This document shows, piece after piece, positions 12,201 through 21,505 of a DNA stretch of 64,000 bases. Both the position numbers and the translations under genes were made by a program. Each line of letters opens with the position of its first letter. Position 1 is the stretch's first letter. The notes under the pieces were generated by a model. The model did not search any database, was not told the DNA's origin, and was given only the letters and a program-made list of their open reading frames with translations. The stretch comes from Lepisosteus oculatus (lineage: Eukaryota > Chordata > Actinopteri > Semionotiformes > Lepisosteidae): contig NC_090699.1 in NCBI RefSeq assembly GCF_040954835.1, positions 14,439,817-14,503,816 on the forward strand, written 5' to 3'.

Positions 12201-15200
12201 AGACTGGAGGCTCACTATTGCACTGCGGTGTGGCTCAGACTGGAGACTCACTACCGCACTGCGGTGTGGCTCAGACTGGAGGCTCACTACCGCACTGCGG
12301 TGTGGCTCAGACTGGAGGCTCACTACCGCACTGCGGTGTGGCTCAGACTGGAGGCTCACTACCGCACTGCGGTGTGGCTCAGACTGGAGGCTCACTACCG
12401 CACTGCGGTGTGGCTCAGACTGGAGACTCACTACCGCACTGCGGTGTGGCTCAGACTGGAGACTCACTACCGCACTGCGGTGTGGCTCAGACTGGAGACT
12501 CACTATCACACTGTGGTGTGGCTCAGACTGGAGGCTCACTACTGCACTGCGGTGTGGCTCAGACTGGGGGCTCACTATCGCACTGTGGTGTGGCTCAGAC
12601 TGGAGACTCAGACTGGAGACTCACTACCGCACTGCGGTGTGGCTCAGACTGGGGGCTCACTACCGCACTGCGGTGTGGCTCAGACTGGGGGCTCAGACTG
12701 GAGGCTCACTACCGCACTGCAGTTTGGTTCACTGTTTAGGTTGTACTGTACTGTCAAGCAGTGAACAAGCAGAGACTCACAGAGGAATCGATGTTCTCCA
12801 GTATCTCCTCGATGCAGCCATGCTGTCTGATCAGGTCAATGGCTCTCTTGGGGCCGATCCCTTTGATGGTACCACAGTAATCACAGCCCAGGAGAATACA
12901 CAAGTCTACAAACTGAGACAGAGAGAGGGGTTAATACACACACACACTGACTGGACACTCCAGTACATTAACACTGCACTGAGAGAGAGGGGTTAATACA
13001 GACACACTGACTGACTGGACACTCCAGTACATTAACACTGCACTGAGAGAGAGGGGTTCATACAGACACACTGACTGACTGGACACTCCAGTACATTAAC
13101 ACCGCACTGAGAGAGAGGGGTTCATACAGGCACACTGACTGACTGGACACTCCAGTACATTAACACTGCACTGAGAGAGAGGGGTTCATACAGACACACT
13201 GACTGACTGGACACTCCAGTCCATTAACACTGCACTGAGAGAGAGGGGTTCATACAGACACACTGACTGGACACTCCAGTACATTAACACTGCACTGAGA
13301 GAGGGGTTCATACAGACACACTGACTGGACACTCCAGTACATTAACACTGCACTGAGAGAGGGGTTCATACAGACACACTGACTGGACACTCCAGTACAT
13401 TCACACTGCACTGAGAGAGAGGGGTTAGTACACACACACTGACTGACTGGAAATGAACACTGAGTGTACCTGTTCATGTGTCAGTCCCATGTCTTGTAAA
13501 ACTCTATTAAAATGAAATTCCTGAATCGGCAGTTTCCTAGGGACAGAGGAGTTAAAGATACACACAGTGACTGACCAGTATAAGACAGATCATTAGAAAC
13601 AACTGTGCTGCAGAGGGTGTGTTGTACACAGAGTACAGCAGGTGCATCAGTACTTGGCTTCACTGGCGGTCAGATGTCGCAGCAGCACTGTTGTTCCGAA
13701 GGTCAGCCCATCCATATCCTCAGTTGCTGTGGCATAAACTTTCCCTGCTTTTACGAGGGCTGCACAGCTCGCCTCTGCCTCACAGGTGGCCTGGGAGAGA
13801 GAGAGGGGTTACATTAACACTGCACTGAGAGAGAGGGGTTCATACAGACACACTGACTGACTGGACACTCCAGTACATTGACACTGCACTGAGAGAGAGG
13901 GGTTCATACAGACACACTGACTGACTGGACACTCCAGTACATTAACACTGCACCGAGAGAGAGGGGTTCATACAGACACACTGACTGACTGGACACTCCA
14001 GTACATTAACACTGCACTGAGAGAGAGGGGTTCATACAGACACACTGACTGACTGGACACTCCAGTACGTTAACACTGCACCGAGAGAAAGACAGACACT
14101 GGTTATAGACATCACCTCGATATAAGGCACTCCCATCAGTGACAGCAGTTTCTTGCACTCTTCGTTGTGTTGGGGGGTGACTTTCACCAGTCGTTTGTTG
14201 AACTTTTCGATGTTCTCCTGCTCCCCTGACATTAAGCAACACAAAATAATGTCACAGCATAGCACTCACTGTATATGAACACTGACACTGTGCGTGACCC
14301 CTGTGCTGTATCCATTTGCCCCATATTACACACTGTGAACTCACAATCATCCACACAAGGGCAGTGTGTTGTGTTGTTGCTCCGCCCTCCCCCCCACAAA
14401 GCCAGTGTTGTGGCTCCGCCCCCCTCCCCACAATGCCCCTCGATGTGATCCCGGCCCCTCCCCACAATGCCCCTCGATGTGACCCCGTCACCCTCCCCAC
14501 AATGCCCCTGTGCTGAAGTCAGTCACCTGCTTCCTGTGCCTTTGCCAGCTGCTTCTCCGCCTCGGCCCGTCTCTCTCCTCGCTTCGCCAGCTGCCGGCAA
14601 AGAACAGCGCCCGGTCAGGCAGCGTCGCCACAAAAGGCGTGCACCGGTGCACCCCGCTGTTTCGGGGAGCCCAGTCGGACTTGAGCGCTCTCTACCCCAG
14701 CACCCCCAACAGCCAGACTGTCCTGCAACACAGCCCTTCCCTTCCTCCTCCTGTCAGGAGCCCTGAGCGGGGAGCCAACGAGGGACAGGGGGACAGCGCG
14801 GGGGACAGCGCAGCCGCAGTAGCGGTACGCGTTGCGGGGCGACGAACCGCTTCCGTTTCCCAGAGGAGAGGAAACGGTCGCGCTTGAGCGCCACAGACAG
14901 AGCTCAACGAGCTGCAGACAGAATCATGTTTCTGCACCATCCTTGCCTGCAGACGGAAAAGACAGTGAGGACAGACTGTCTCAACTGCTCCACATTGCCC
15001 CTCGACCCTTCTGCCCCACACCGCGACCCCAGTGCCCCCTGACCCCTCTGTTCTGTGACCCCTCTGCCCCTCACCACGACTCCAGTGCCCCTGACCCCAC
15101 TGCGACCCCTCTGTCCTGCAGGTCAAGGGATCATCAGACAGACATGCTTGTGGAGCAGAGTCCAGAGTTGTCCATACCCACTCAGGACACAGACTGAATC

Positions 15201-16817
15201 TGAATCTCAGAACAGGGACAATCCCGAGCTACACCAGCGGGTCGGGGGAGTGAGTCCTCTGTCTCATTCTTATTGCGAGAGCAAAACAGACAGGCTGCGA
15301 CGACCTCTGACCTCTCCAGATTTCAGCTCTGGTGGTTTGCCATCAAACACATAGACAGGCTTGATCCCATTTTCCAACATCCGGATAGTTCTGTAGAACA
15401 TTCCCATCAGGTGACTGACGGGAACAGAGAGAGGGGTGAATACAGACACACTGACTGGACACTCCAGTACATTAACAGGTAGGCAGTGAGACAGGTTTTT
15501 TACCTGGTGGTCTCTCCTTCCTCGTTGTGCAGCACGTTGCCGTCCAGTCTCACAGCTATCAGGAACTGGTAGATACTCATGGATGCGTCGATGGCGATCT
15601 TACGGCCTATCGGGTTGGATCGTGAAACAGTGATGCACAGAGACACCGACATGAAAGATAATTCCAATTCAATTCAAGCTTCTTTTTTGGCATGACAAAT
15701 GAGTAAGATGAGTGTTACCAAAGCAAATCAAATATAATTAACATAAAACAATCTACCGACATTTACAATAAAGACACATCATAAGATATTTTCATATAAA
15801 CATATGGAGCATTACTGGGAGACAGACTCACTGTTCCTCAGGCTGTGACATGAGATCACATACTGGGCTGCCAGTTCAACTGAGTTCCCTCCTCCCTCTC
15901 CCAGTAGGATTGGGACCTGTTGTGATTCTGGCAGGTGTGGGAACTCTGGGATTAGATTTCTGAATTTTGGGAAGAATGTTTCTCTAATCCCAGAGTATCT
16001 GTCACAGTGCAGTAGGAAGTGCACCTCTGTCTCTATTTCTCCCCGCTGGCAGTGGGAGCACAGCCTGTCCTCTCTGGGCAGCCAGGTCTGCCTGTGTCCA
16101 GGCTGTGGTCACTGAGCCTGTCCTCTCTGGTCAGCCAGGTCTGTCCTCTCTGGGCAGCCAGGTCTGCCTGTGTCCAGGCTGTGGTCACTGAGGCTGTCCT
16201 CTCTGAACAGACAGGTCTGTCCTCTCTGGGCAGCAAGGTCTGCCTGTGTCCAGGCTGTGGTCACTGAGGCTGTCCTCTCTGGACAGTCAGGTCTGTCTGT
16301 ATCCAGGCTGTGGTCACTGAGCCTGTCCTCTCTGGACAGCCAGGTCTGTCTGTGTCCAGGCTGTGGTCACTGAGGCTGTCCTCTGAACAGTCAGGTCTGT
16401 CCTCTCTGGACAGTCAGGTCTGTCTGTGTCCAGGCTGTGGTCACTGAGGCTGTCCTCTCTGGACAGTCAGGTCTGCCTGTGTCGCCCAGTTTCTGTGGCC
16501 AGGCTGTGCTCACTGAGCCTGTACTTCATCAGGGTCTGGTTCGTTTTGCTGTTATTTATCTTGGTTAGATATTCGGCTAGTGCTTAAGGTTCTCACAACA
16601 TGCTCACAACGTTAGACAACAAGCCCCCCCTCCCCTCACGCCACTCGGGGCACTTCAGCTCCCGGGGGTATTTCACAGCGGGGGGCACAGCGCACCCCTC
16701 TCACCACAGCCCGGGAGACGGCAGGCGGTCAGTACCGAAGTAGTTCTTCATGTCGTTCTCCTTGATGGCGCCGGGCGCCTGGTCCGCGATCAGCTTGGCC
16801 AGCCCGTGGATTCCCAT
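234..16817 (-). CDS. fen1: Flap endonuclease 1, complete, 11 coding exons
   Basis: FEN1 is a structure-specific nuclease that removes 5' flaps in Okazaki fragment maturation and long-patch base excision repair, bound to PCNA. Coding exons in transcription order: 16817-16736, 15606-15504, 15414-15312, 14590-14527, 14225-14116, 13790-13654, 13536-13470, 12912-12781, 9782-9631, 8562-8448, 311-234. They sum to 1,143 nt, giving 380 aa plus stop, exactly the usual family length. All introns are GT/AG and the phases join cleanly. Visible metal ligands are Asp34 (IAIDAS), Asp86 (VFDGKPP), Glu158/Glu160 (CEAEAS), Asp179/Asp181 (TEDMDG) and Asp233 (GCDYCG). The PCNA-binding PIP box is at residues 337-344 (QGRLDSFF), followed by a Lys-rich tail (KKKQKT, KFKKAK). 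The start is the conserved [10 protein letters not shown]; an acceptor AG lies just upstream, with the exon beginning at 16843, implying a separate 5' noncoding exon. The coding sequence is only 7% of the gene; introns 8, 9 and 10 are minisatellites. Human FEN1, by contrast, has an uninterrupted coding exon. Confidence 0.95.
340..8440. repeat. Giant 45-bp-type minisatellite filling fen1 intron 10
   Basis: About 180 tandem units of roughly 40-54 bp. Each has a conserved core (plus strand: gccgtggcgtagggacagg, or the variant gtggtgtggggacagg) followed by a variable purine run of GA/GGA. The plus strand is almost pure purine apart from the core, so the fen1 pre-mRNA is C/T-rich. A higher-order structure is visible: a block of about 3,079 bp (about 522-3600) is repeated next door (about 3601-6680), and a third copy shortened by about 1.29 kb follows (about 6680-8440; positions 6255 and 8045 match at an offset of 1,790). 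Very long open frames occur on both strands because the unit lacks stop trinucleotides. I regard them as non-coding. Confidence 0.95.
8640..9606. repeat. 29-bp minisatellite in fen1 intron 9
   Basis: Roughly 33 tandem units of 29 bp with the core cgccagctcgccggtccgtc and a variable segment (agtccggta, agcgcggta, agtcctgta). It is GC-rich and CpG-dense. It lies between fen1 exon 10 (ends at 8562) and exon 9 (begins at 9631) and takes up most of that 1.07-kb intron. The first third is irregular, with partial units. Confidence 0.95.
9985..12725. repeat. 36-bp minisatellite in fen1 intron 8
   Basis: About 70 units of 36 bp: a constant part (gcactgcggtgtggctcaga) then ctggaggctcacta with a variable dinucleotide (cc, tt, gc). 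Scattered units carry an extra 12-bp duplication (ctcagactggag), giving 48-bp forms. The array fills the intron between fen1 exon 9 (up to 9782) and exon 8 (from 12781), leaving about 200 bp of unique flank at the donor-proximal end of exon 9 and about 55 bp next to exon 8. Confidence 0.95.
12922..13465 (-). repeat. 60/64-bp splice-acceptor minisatellite, fen1 intron 7
   Basis: About nine units of the dispersed 60/64-bp family. The C-rich strand is the fen1 sense strand (minus). Each sense unit ends with a pyrimidine tract and AG, and the last unit runs directly into the acceptor of exon 8 (exon begins at 12912). Nothing else occupies this 557-nt intron. Confidence 0.9.
13795..14095 (-). repeat. 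60/64-bp splice-acceptor minisatellite, fen1 intron 5
   Basis: About five units of the same family in the same sense orientation, filling the 325-nt intron between exon 5 (ends at 14116) and exon 6 (begins at 13790). The acceptor of exon 6 is formed by the C/T tract of the terminal unit. Confidence 0.9.
14226..14526 (-). other. fen1 intron 4
   Basis: A 301-nt intron. About 14380-14515 holds three imperfect copies of a C-rich segment ending in cacaatgcccct. No other feature seen. Confidence 0.6.
14591..15311 (-). other. fen1 intron 3, mostly unique sequence
   Basis: A 721-nt intron of GC-rich, mostly unique sequence. An imperfect C-rich simple repeat (variants of ccctctgcccc) lies at about 14995-15120. 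The overlapping short reading frames have no recognisable domains. Confidence 0.5.
15415..15503 (-). repeat. Single-copy unit of the 60/64-bp family forming fen1 intron 2
   Basis: This 89-nt intron consists of a short donor end plus one copy of the dispersed unit in sense orientation (plus-strand match about 15425-15478). The acceptor, gttcccgtcag, is the modified end of that unit. It is the only place in the window where the unit occurs once rather than in an array. Confidence 0.8.
15640..16520 (-). mobile_element. Non-LTR retrotransposon ORF2 C-terminal remnant with internal tandem expansion
   Basis: The minus strand at about 15812-16060 encodes a reverse-transcriptase C-terminal zinc-finger region. 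A CxxC (RLCSHCQ) is followed by a HxxxxC (HFLLHC) and an IRETFFPKF-like tail, a pattern typical of fish LINEs. Upstream in element orientation (16080-16480), a segment of about 50 bp coding for variants of the residues before the finger is tandemly repeated about seven times. The element lies in fen1 intron 1. A second copy is at 20855-21470. Confidence 0.7.
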
Positions 16818-17009
16818 GGCGACGGCCGCGGCTCCCTGGGACCCTGGGGGGCGAAACCAACGAGCCCGTCAGCCCCGTCGCGCGCCGCACGCCACAGCCC
16901 GGCGGCCCGCGGATCTCACTGGGGCCCGTCGCCAGGCTGCGCCCTGCGTCGTCGCAGACTGCAGCTGCGTGGGTGGGCCAGACGAACCCCTCGCTGGTGT
17001 TTCCCCCCC

Positions 17010-17600
17010 ACAATCGATTACTGCAGCGCCCCCGCTCGCTGGGGTACCCCGAGGCTGCCCTGAACAAACTTCATCAGCCAGGCTCCTGCCCCGGTCTAGT
17101 GCAAGTGATCACATCACTCCTGTCCTGGAGTCCCTGCACTGGCTTCCAGTCAAATTCCGTGTGGACTTTAAAATCCTCATGCTCACCTCTAAGGCTCTGC
17201 ATGGCTTGGCACGTCAGTACCTTTTTTTTTTTTTTTTTTTATAATGATAATGTTTCTTTATTAGCCCTATACAATTTCTTGCATTAGGAATGCATCTTTT
17301 CGCATACCCCAGCTTTTCTCCATGGAGACACAGACACAGAGACAGGGAGAGAAACCTGTCTGAGCTATTATCGCCCTACTCCCCACCTCGCGACCTTCGC
17401 TCTTCTAATTCTGGGCTCCTGTCTGTGCCCCGAGCCCGTCCACACGGGGTGACAGACACTTCTCCTCCTGCGCCCTTAAGCTCTGGAACTGTCTCCGAAA
17501 GGATAGCAAAGTCACCTTTCCCCGACCGTTTTCAAATCCGAGACTCCAAACCATCATCTTCTACAATTAAAAGCCTTTTAGTCAACTGTGTTCAGTGATA
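17010..17600 (+). mobile_element. L2/CR1-like LINE fragment split by a nested poly(T) insertion
   Basis: Plus-strand translation at about 17100-17225 gives a typical LINE reverse-transcriptase tail (SDHITPVLESLHWLPVKFR, then DFKILMLTSKALHGLA). The same protein resumes at about 17357 (SELLSPYSPPRDLRSS, LLSVPRAR). Between them is a run of about 18 T plus about 110 nt, consistent with the reverse-oriented 3' end of another retroelement inserted in the LINE, with acct repeated at both edges as a possible target duplication. Frameshifts show it is dead. Confidence 0.75.
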
Positions 17601-19480
17601 GCATCAGCGTCCGTCCCGTGCGGGTCTCGACGGGGGGTCTTGAACCCGCGTTTCGCGGCCACGGCTCCCACCAGCCGGTCCTGCACACAAATCATCACCC
17701 CTGAACCCGAAAACACAGCCGCACGCTGGACAGTGGGGCCAGCTCCGTGCTGGACGAGACGAGCGCGGACAAAAGGGCTTCACCCCCCGGGTTCAGCGCT
17801 GCGCCTCTTGCAGCTACTCCTGGGACACAAGGCGGGACCGCTTCTGGATAAACAGCATCATCCTTACCAAACCACTATGTCGTTTCCGAAATTCCTTCCA
17901 CAGCCCTTTCGGCAAACAGCGGTGCCCGAGTGCTGCTCTCACGCCCGGCTGCAGCTACCGCGCCAATACCATGCGTCGCTTTCGCGCGAAACTCGGCGAC
18001 CAAGCATCTCTCATCGACCGTCGAGCGAGTCCACGTTCGAGTCAGGGGGATCGATCAGTTGCATTTGATTGGTGTTGCCTGACGAGGAGTGATCCAGGAA
18101 AGGGCGTCGATCGACGCAACATTGATGCCATTTTTAATGTCATTGACGTGTGGCGCTAAGGCTCGATACGCGATATGTTATGCCTGCAAAGGCTTTCGCT
18201 CCAACCGTGAGCAGCCTTGAAGCCTTTGAGGCGCCATTTTGGTAATGGGAGAGAATGTTACCGAAAGGACAAGTATCTTTTTTTCTTTTTTTTTAATCTA
18301 AAAATTGAAAAAATATCACAATCAAAATCTGAATTTCGTCTTAACCCTCACCAGCTTTGATTCCTATAAAAGATTATGATCATAGCTTTCAAAACAAGCT
18401 GTATTTTCAAGTTTCTAAATAGATAGTATTTTTCAGTGTCACTGAAGGAACAAATGTACCAGAAATCGCCTGAGGTGATGCGAGCGTCTTCTCTATTAAT
18501 CTGTTGCGGTTTGATAGCTCACTAACTTATTTTCTAAATGAAAACTTTCCTTTACAGCATATCTCCAGACTATTTCCAAATGTAAAAACACGAAAGCTGT
18601 GCGTACCTTATCTTTAATTACCTCATTTAATCTTTTTTTGGGGGTAAAATACAACTGTATTAAGTACTCCTGATAAAGTTGTATGTACTTTTGCAATGAG
18701 TGTATGTAGTTCTGTTGCTACAATAAAAAAAAGTTTCCTTTACCAATATGGCCACCACACCTACACGCCCCTTTGGCGTCGTCACACACACACACCTATC
18801 TCCTCCGTGGTGACGTCCTCGGGGCAGGCCCCGCCCCACCCGGAACAGCCCGGCTGGAGGTGTTTGTTTGGAAGTTGACGTGGATTAGGTGTCTGCTCTG
18901 CGCCTGCCGCGGAACCCAGCTCGGGTTGAGACCAGCCGGCGACATCCGAGATCCCGCGGGGCCCTGGCCTTGGTGGAAGACGGAGAAGAAGAAACAGGTC
19001 GCAGCACCCCCCCACACACACCACACACACACACCGAGGACTGCGAGCGGCGTGTCGCCGGAGTCGGAGCCCGCTTCTCCGGCAGCTGAAACGGGCAGCC
19101 CCGGGGAACGGACGGGGACGAGGAAACGGGCCGGGGTACGAGCCTAACATTTCGCTGCGATTTTAGACGTACAGGAGCAGCGCCTGGCAATCTCTCTCTC
19201 TCTCTCTCGGTCGGGACAGGCGGAGGGAGAGAGTGTTTGCGCCTGGCCGGGCTGGACGCAGAGTGACTTGTCCTTCTCCAGAGGCGCCGGTTCTCACCTG
19301 CCCGCGGGGCTGCGCGGTCTCTGCCTCTGTCGATACGGCGGGGCGTCTTTCCAAACCCGAGCTCTTCTCCGCTGTCGGTGCCGGCTCCTTCGGGAACCCT
19401 CCCCGTGTTTGCAAATGTGAGCGGGTGAAATTGTGGATCGGTGCATTTCATGTTCCGTCTACAGAAGGACTTTTGTTCTT
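17600..19480. promoter_or_regulatory. GC-rich divergent interval, likely fen1 and tm9sf1 promoters
   Basis: Two CpG-rich stretches (about 17600-18130 and 18770-19400) flank an AT-rich middle (18250-18720). fen1 runs leftward, and its ATG exon has an acceptor at 16843, so its noncoding first exon should lie to the right. tm9sf1 runs rightward, and its ATG exon also has an acceptor (exon from 21498), so its first exon should lie to the left. This is the only GC-rich interval between them. The exact start sites are not visible; this is inference from layout and composition. Confidence 0.45.
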
Positions 19481-19680
19481 CGTCTTTAAAAAAAAAAATT
19501 GAATGTAGTTTTCCTTTATGAGTGATTAAGCCGCGTGTACAACTTCTCGTGACCTGTCTGTGTATCCAAGTTGGATATTTGTTGGTAAGGGACTGTGTGG
19601 AGTCTGTATGGTCTTCCTGAGTCCACACAGGGTAATTGGTGTCTCTCAATCGTCTCTCCCAAATGTGTTTGGGGTCCGGT

Positions 19681-20440
19681 CAGTGTGTCTGCAGCAGGGC
19701 TGTCCAGTCCTGGTCCTGGAGGGGTCAGTCAGTGTGTCTGCAGCAGGGCTGTCCAGTCCTGGTCCTGGAGGGGTCAGTCAGTGTGTCTGAAGCAGGGCTG
19801 TCCAGTCCTGGTCCTGGAGGGGTCAGTCAGTGTGTCTGCAGCAGGGCTGTCCAGTCCTGGTCCTGGAGGGGTCAGTCAGTGTGTCTGCAGCAGGGCTGTC
19901 CAGTCCTGGTCCTGGAGGGGTCAGTCAGTGTGTCTGCAGCAGGGCTGTCCAGTCCTGGTCCTGGAGGGGTCAGTCAGTGTGTCTGCAGCAGGGCTGTCCA
20001 GTCCTGGTCCTGGAGGGGTCAGTCAGTGTGTCTGCAGCGGGGCTGTCCAGTCCTGGTCCTGGAGGGGTCAGTCAGTGTGTCTGCAGCGGGGCTGTCCAGT
20101 CCTGGTCCTGGAGGGGTCAGTCAGTGTGTCTGCAGCGGGGCTGTCCAGTCCTGGTCCTGGAGGGGTCAGTCAGTGTGTCTGCAGCGGGGCTGTCCAGTCC
20201 TGGTCCTGGAGGGGTCAGTCAGTGTGTCTGAACCCAGGCTGTCCAGTCCTGGTCCTGGAGGGGTCAGTCAGCGTGTCTGCAGCGGGGCTGTCCAGTCCTG
20301 GTCCTGGAGGGGTCAGTCAGTGTGTCTGCAGCAGGGCTGTCCAGTCCTGGTCCTGGAGGGGTCAGTCAGTGTGTCTGCAGCGGGGCTGTCCAGTCCTGGT
20401 CCTGGAGGGGTCAGTCAGTGTGTCTGCAGCAACATGGTTT
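19681..20440. repeat. 49-bp minisatellite in the tm9sf1 5' region
   Basis: About 15.5 nearly identical 49-bp units (period checked: core at 19681 and 19730). The core is gctgtccagtcctggtcctg followed by gaggggtcagtcagtgtgtc. Variation is limited to gcagcaggg, gcagcgggg and rarer forms. It probably lies in the first, noncoding intron of tm9sf1. Confidence 0.95.
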
Positions 20441-20642
20441 GTGTCTTGTAGAACTCGATATACAGGTTCCTCTAAATACCTTCTTAACGGACAGACAGTG
20501 TGCCTTCAGACGTAACACCACAGCCAGTGTGCGCATTGAGTCTGTGTCTCTCTTTAATTCAGGGAGTTATTGGCATGGTTACAGTGTTCCCAAAGCAGTA
20601 ACAATTAGTACAAATACCTACAACAGTAACATATTATTAGTA

Positions 20643-20807
20643 GGAACAAGTAATAGGTTTATTCCATGCTGAAAAAAAGAAGAAAGAGAACACAACGTTT
20701 CGGCCGTGGAGCCTTCTTCAGCTCACACCTGAAGAAGGCTCCACGGCCGAAACGTTGTGTTCTCTTTCTTCTTTTTTTTAGCATGGAATAAACCTGTTAC
20801 TTGTTCC
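20643..20807. repeat. Near-perfect palindrome, 79-bp arms, 7-nt loop
   Basis: Left arm 20643-20721, loop 20722-20728 (ctcacac), right arm 20729-20807. I count about two mismatches between the arms. The arm carries the element-like motif gaaggctccacggccgaaac and a tail gcatggaataaacc. Degraded relatives without the perfect palindrome occur at about 22036-22180 and 45826-45890, so it belongs to a dispersed family, here present as a head-to-head pair. Confidence 0.9.
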
Positions 20808-20854
20808 TTTGCAGCCTATGCATGCTGACGCAGCTACCCATCTGAAATATTATT

Positions 20855-21470
20855 AGTAGGCTGACTCTCTGTTCCTCAGGCTGTGACAGGAGATCACGTG
20901 CTGGGCAGCAGCTCTGTTAAGTTTCTTCTCCCAGTAGGATTGAAGGCTGTTCTGGTTCTGGCAGGTGTGGGAATTCTGGGATTAGATGTGTTATTTTAGG
21001 GAGGAATATTTGGCTTATCTCACAGTGTTTCTCACAGTGCAGCAGAAAGGGGATCTCTGGCTCTGCTTTAACTTGATGGCAGTGAGAGCATAGCCTGTCC
21101 TCTCTGGACAGCAATGTCTGTCTGTGTCCAGGCTGTGGTCCCTTAGCCTGTCCTTTCTGGACAGCGATGTCTGTCTGTGTCCAGGCTGTGGTCACTGAGC
21201 CTGTCCTCTCTGGACAGTCAGGTCTGTCTGTGTCCAGGCTGTGGTCACTGAGCCTGTCCTCTCTGGACAGTCAGGTCTGTCTGTGTCCAGGCTGTGGTCA
21301 CTGAGCCTGTCCTCTCTGGATAGCAATGTCTGTCTGTGTCCAGGCTGTGGTCACTGAGCCTGTCCTCTCTGGATAGCAATGTCTGTCTGTGTCCAGGCTG
21401 TGGTCACTGAGCCTGTGCGCTCTGCCTGTGTCTGGTTTCTGTGTCCAGGCAGTGGTCACTGACGATGTCT
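20855..21470 (-). mobile_element. Second copy of the zinc-finger LINE remnant
   Basis: The minus strand at about 20917-21195 encodes the same C-terminal finger as the copy at 15.8 kb (RLCSHCHQ, then a change to PFLLHC where the other copy has HFLLHC) and the same tail ([10 protein letters not shown]). It also has its own tandem expansion of about 55 bp (21100-21420, about six units). It lies just before the tm9sf1 start exon. Confidence 0.7.
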
Positions 21471-21505
21471 ATAGTCACCCTTCTCTTCCTCTCACAGAGG
21501 CTGTC

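Noticed and set aside
8640-12725. CRISPR-like arrays (29- and 36-bp units)
   Set aside because: Units are contiguous with no unique spacers, there are no cas genes, and the location is inside vertebrate introns. They are minisatellites.
20729-20765. Hammerhead-ribozyme-like core (ctgaaga, short ggc/gcc stem, gaaac)
   Set aside because: There is an extra base before stem II, and I cannot find a matching stem III with a cleavage triplet. The resemblance is probably chance within a repeat family.
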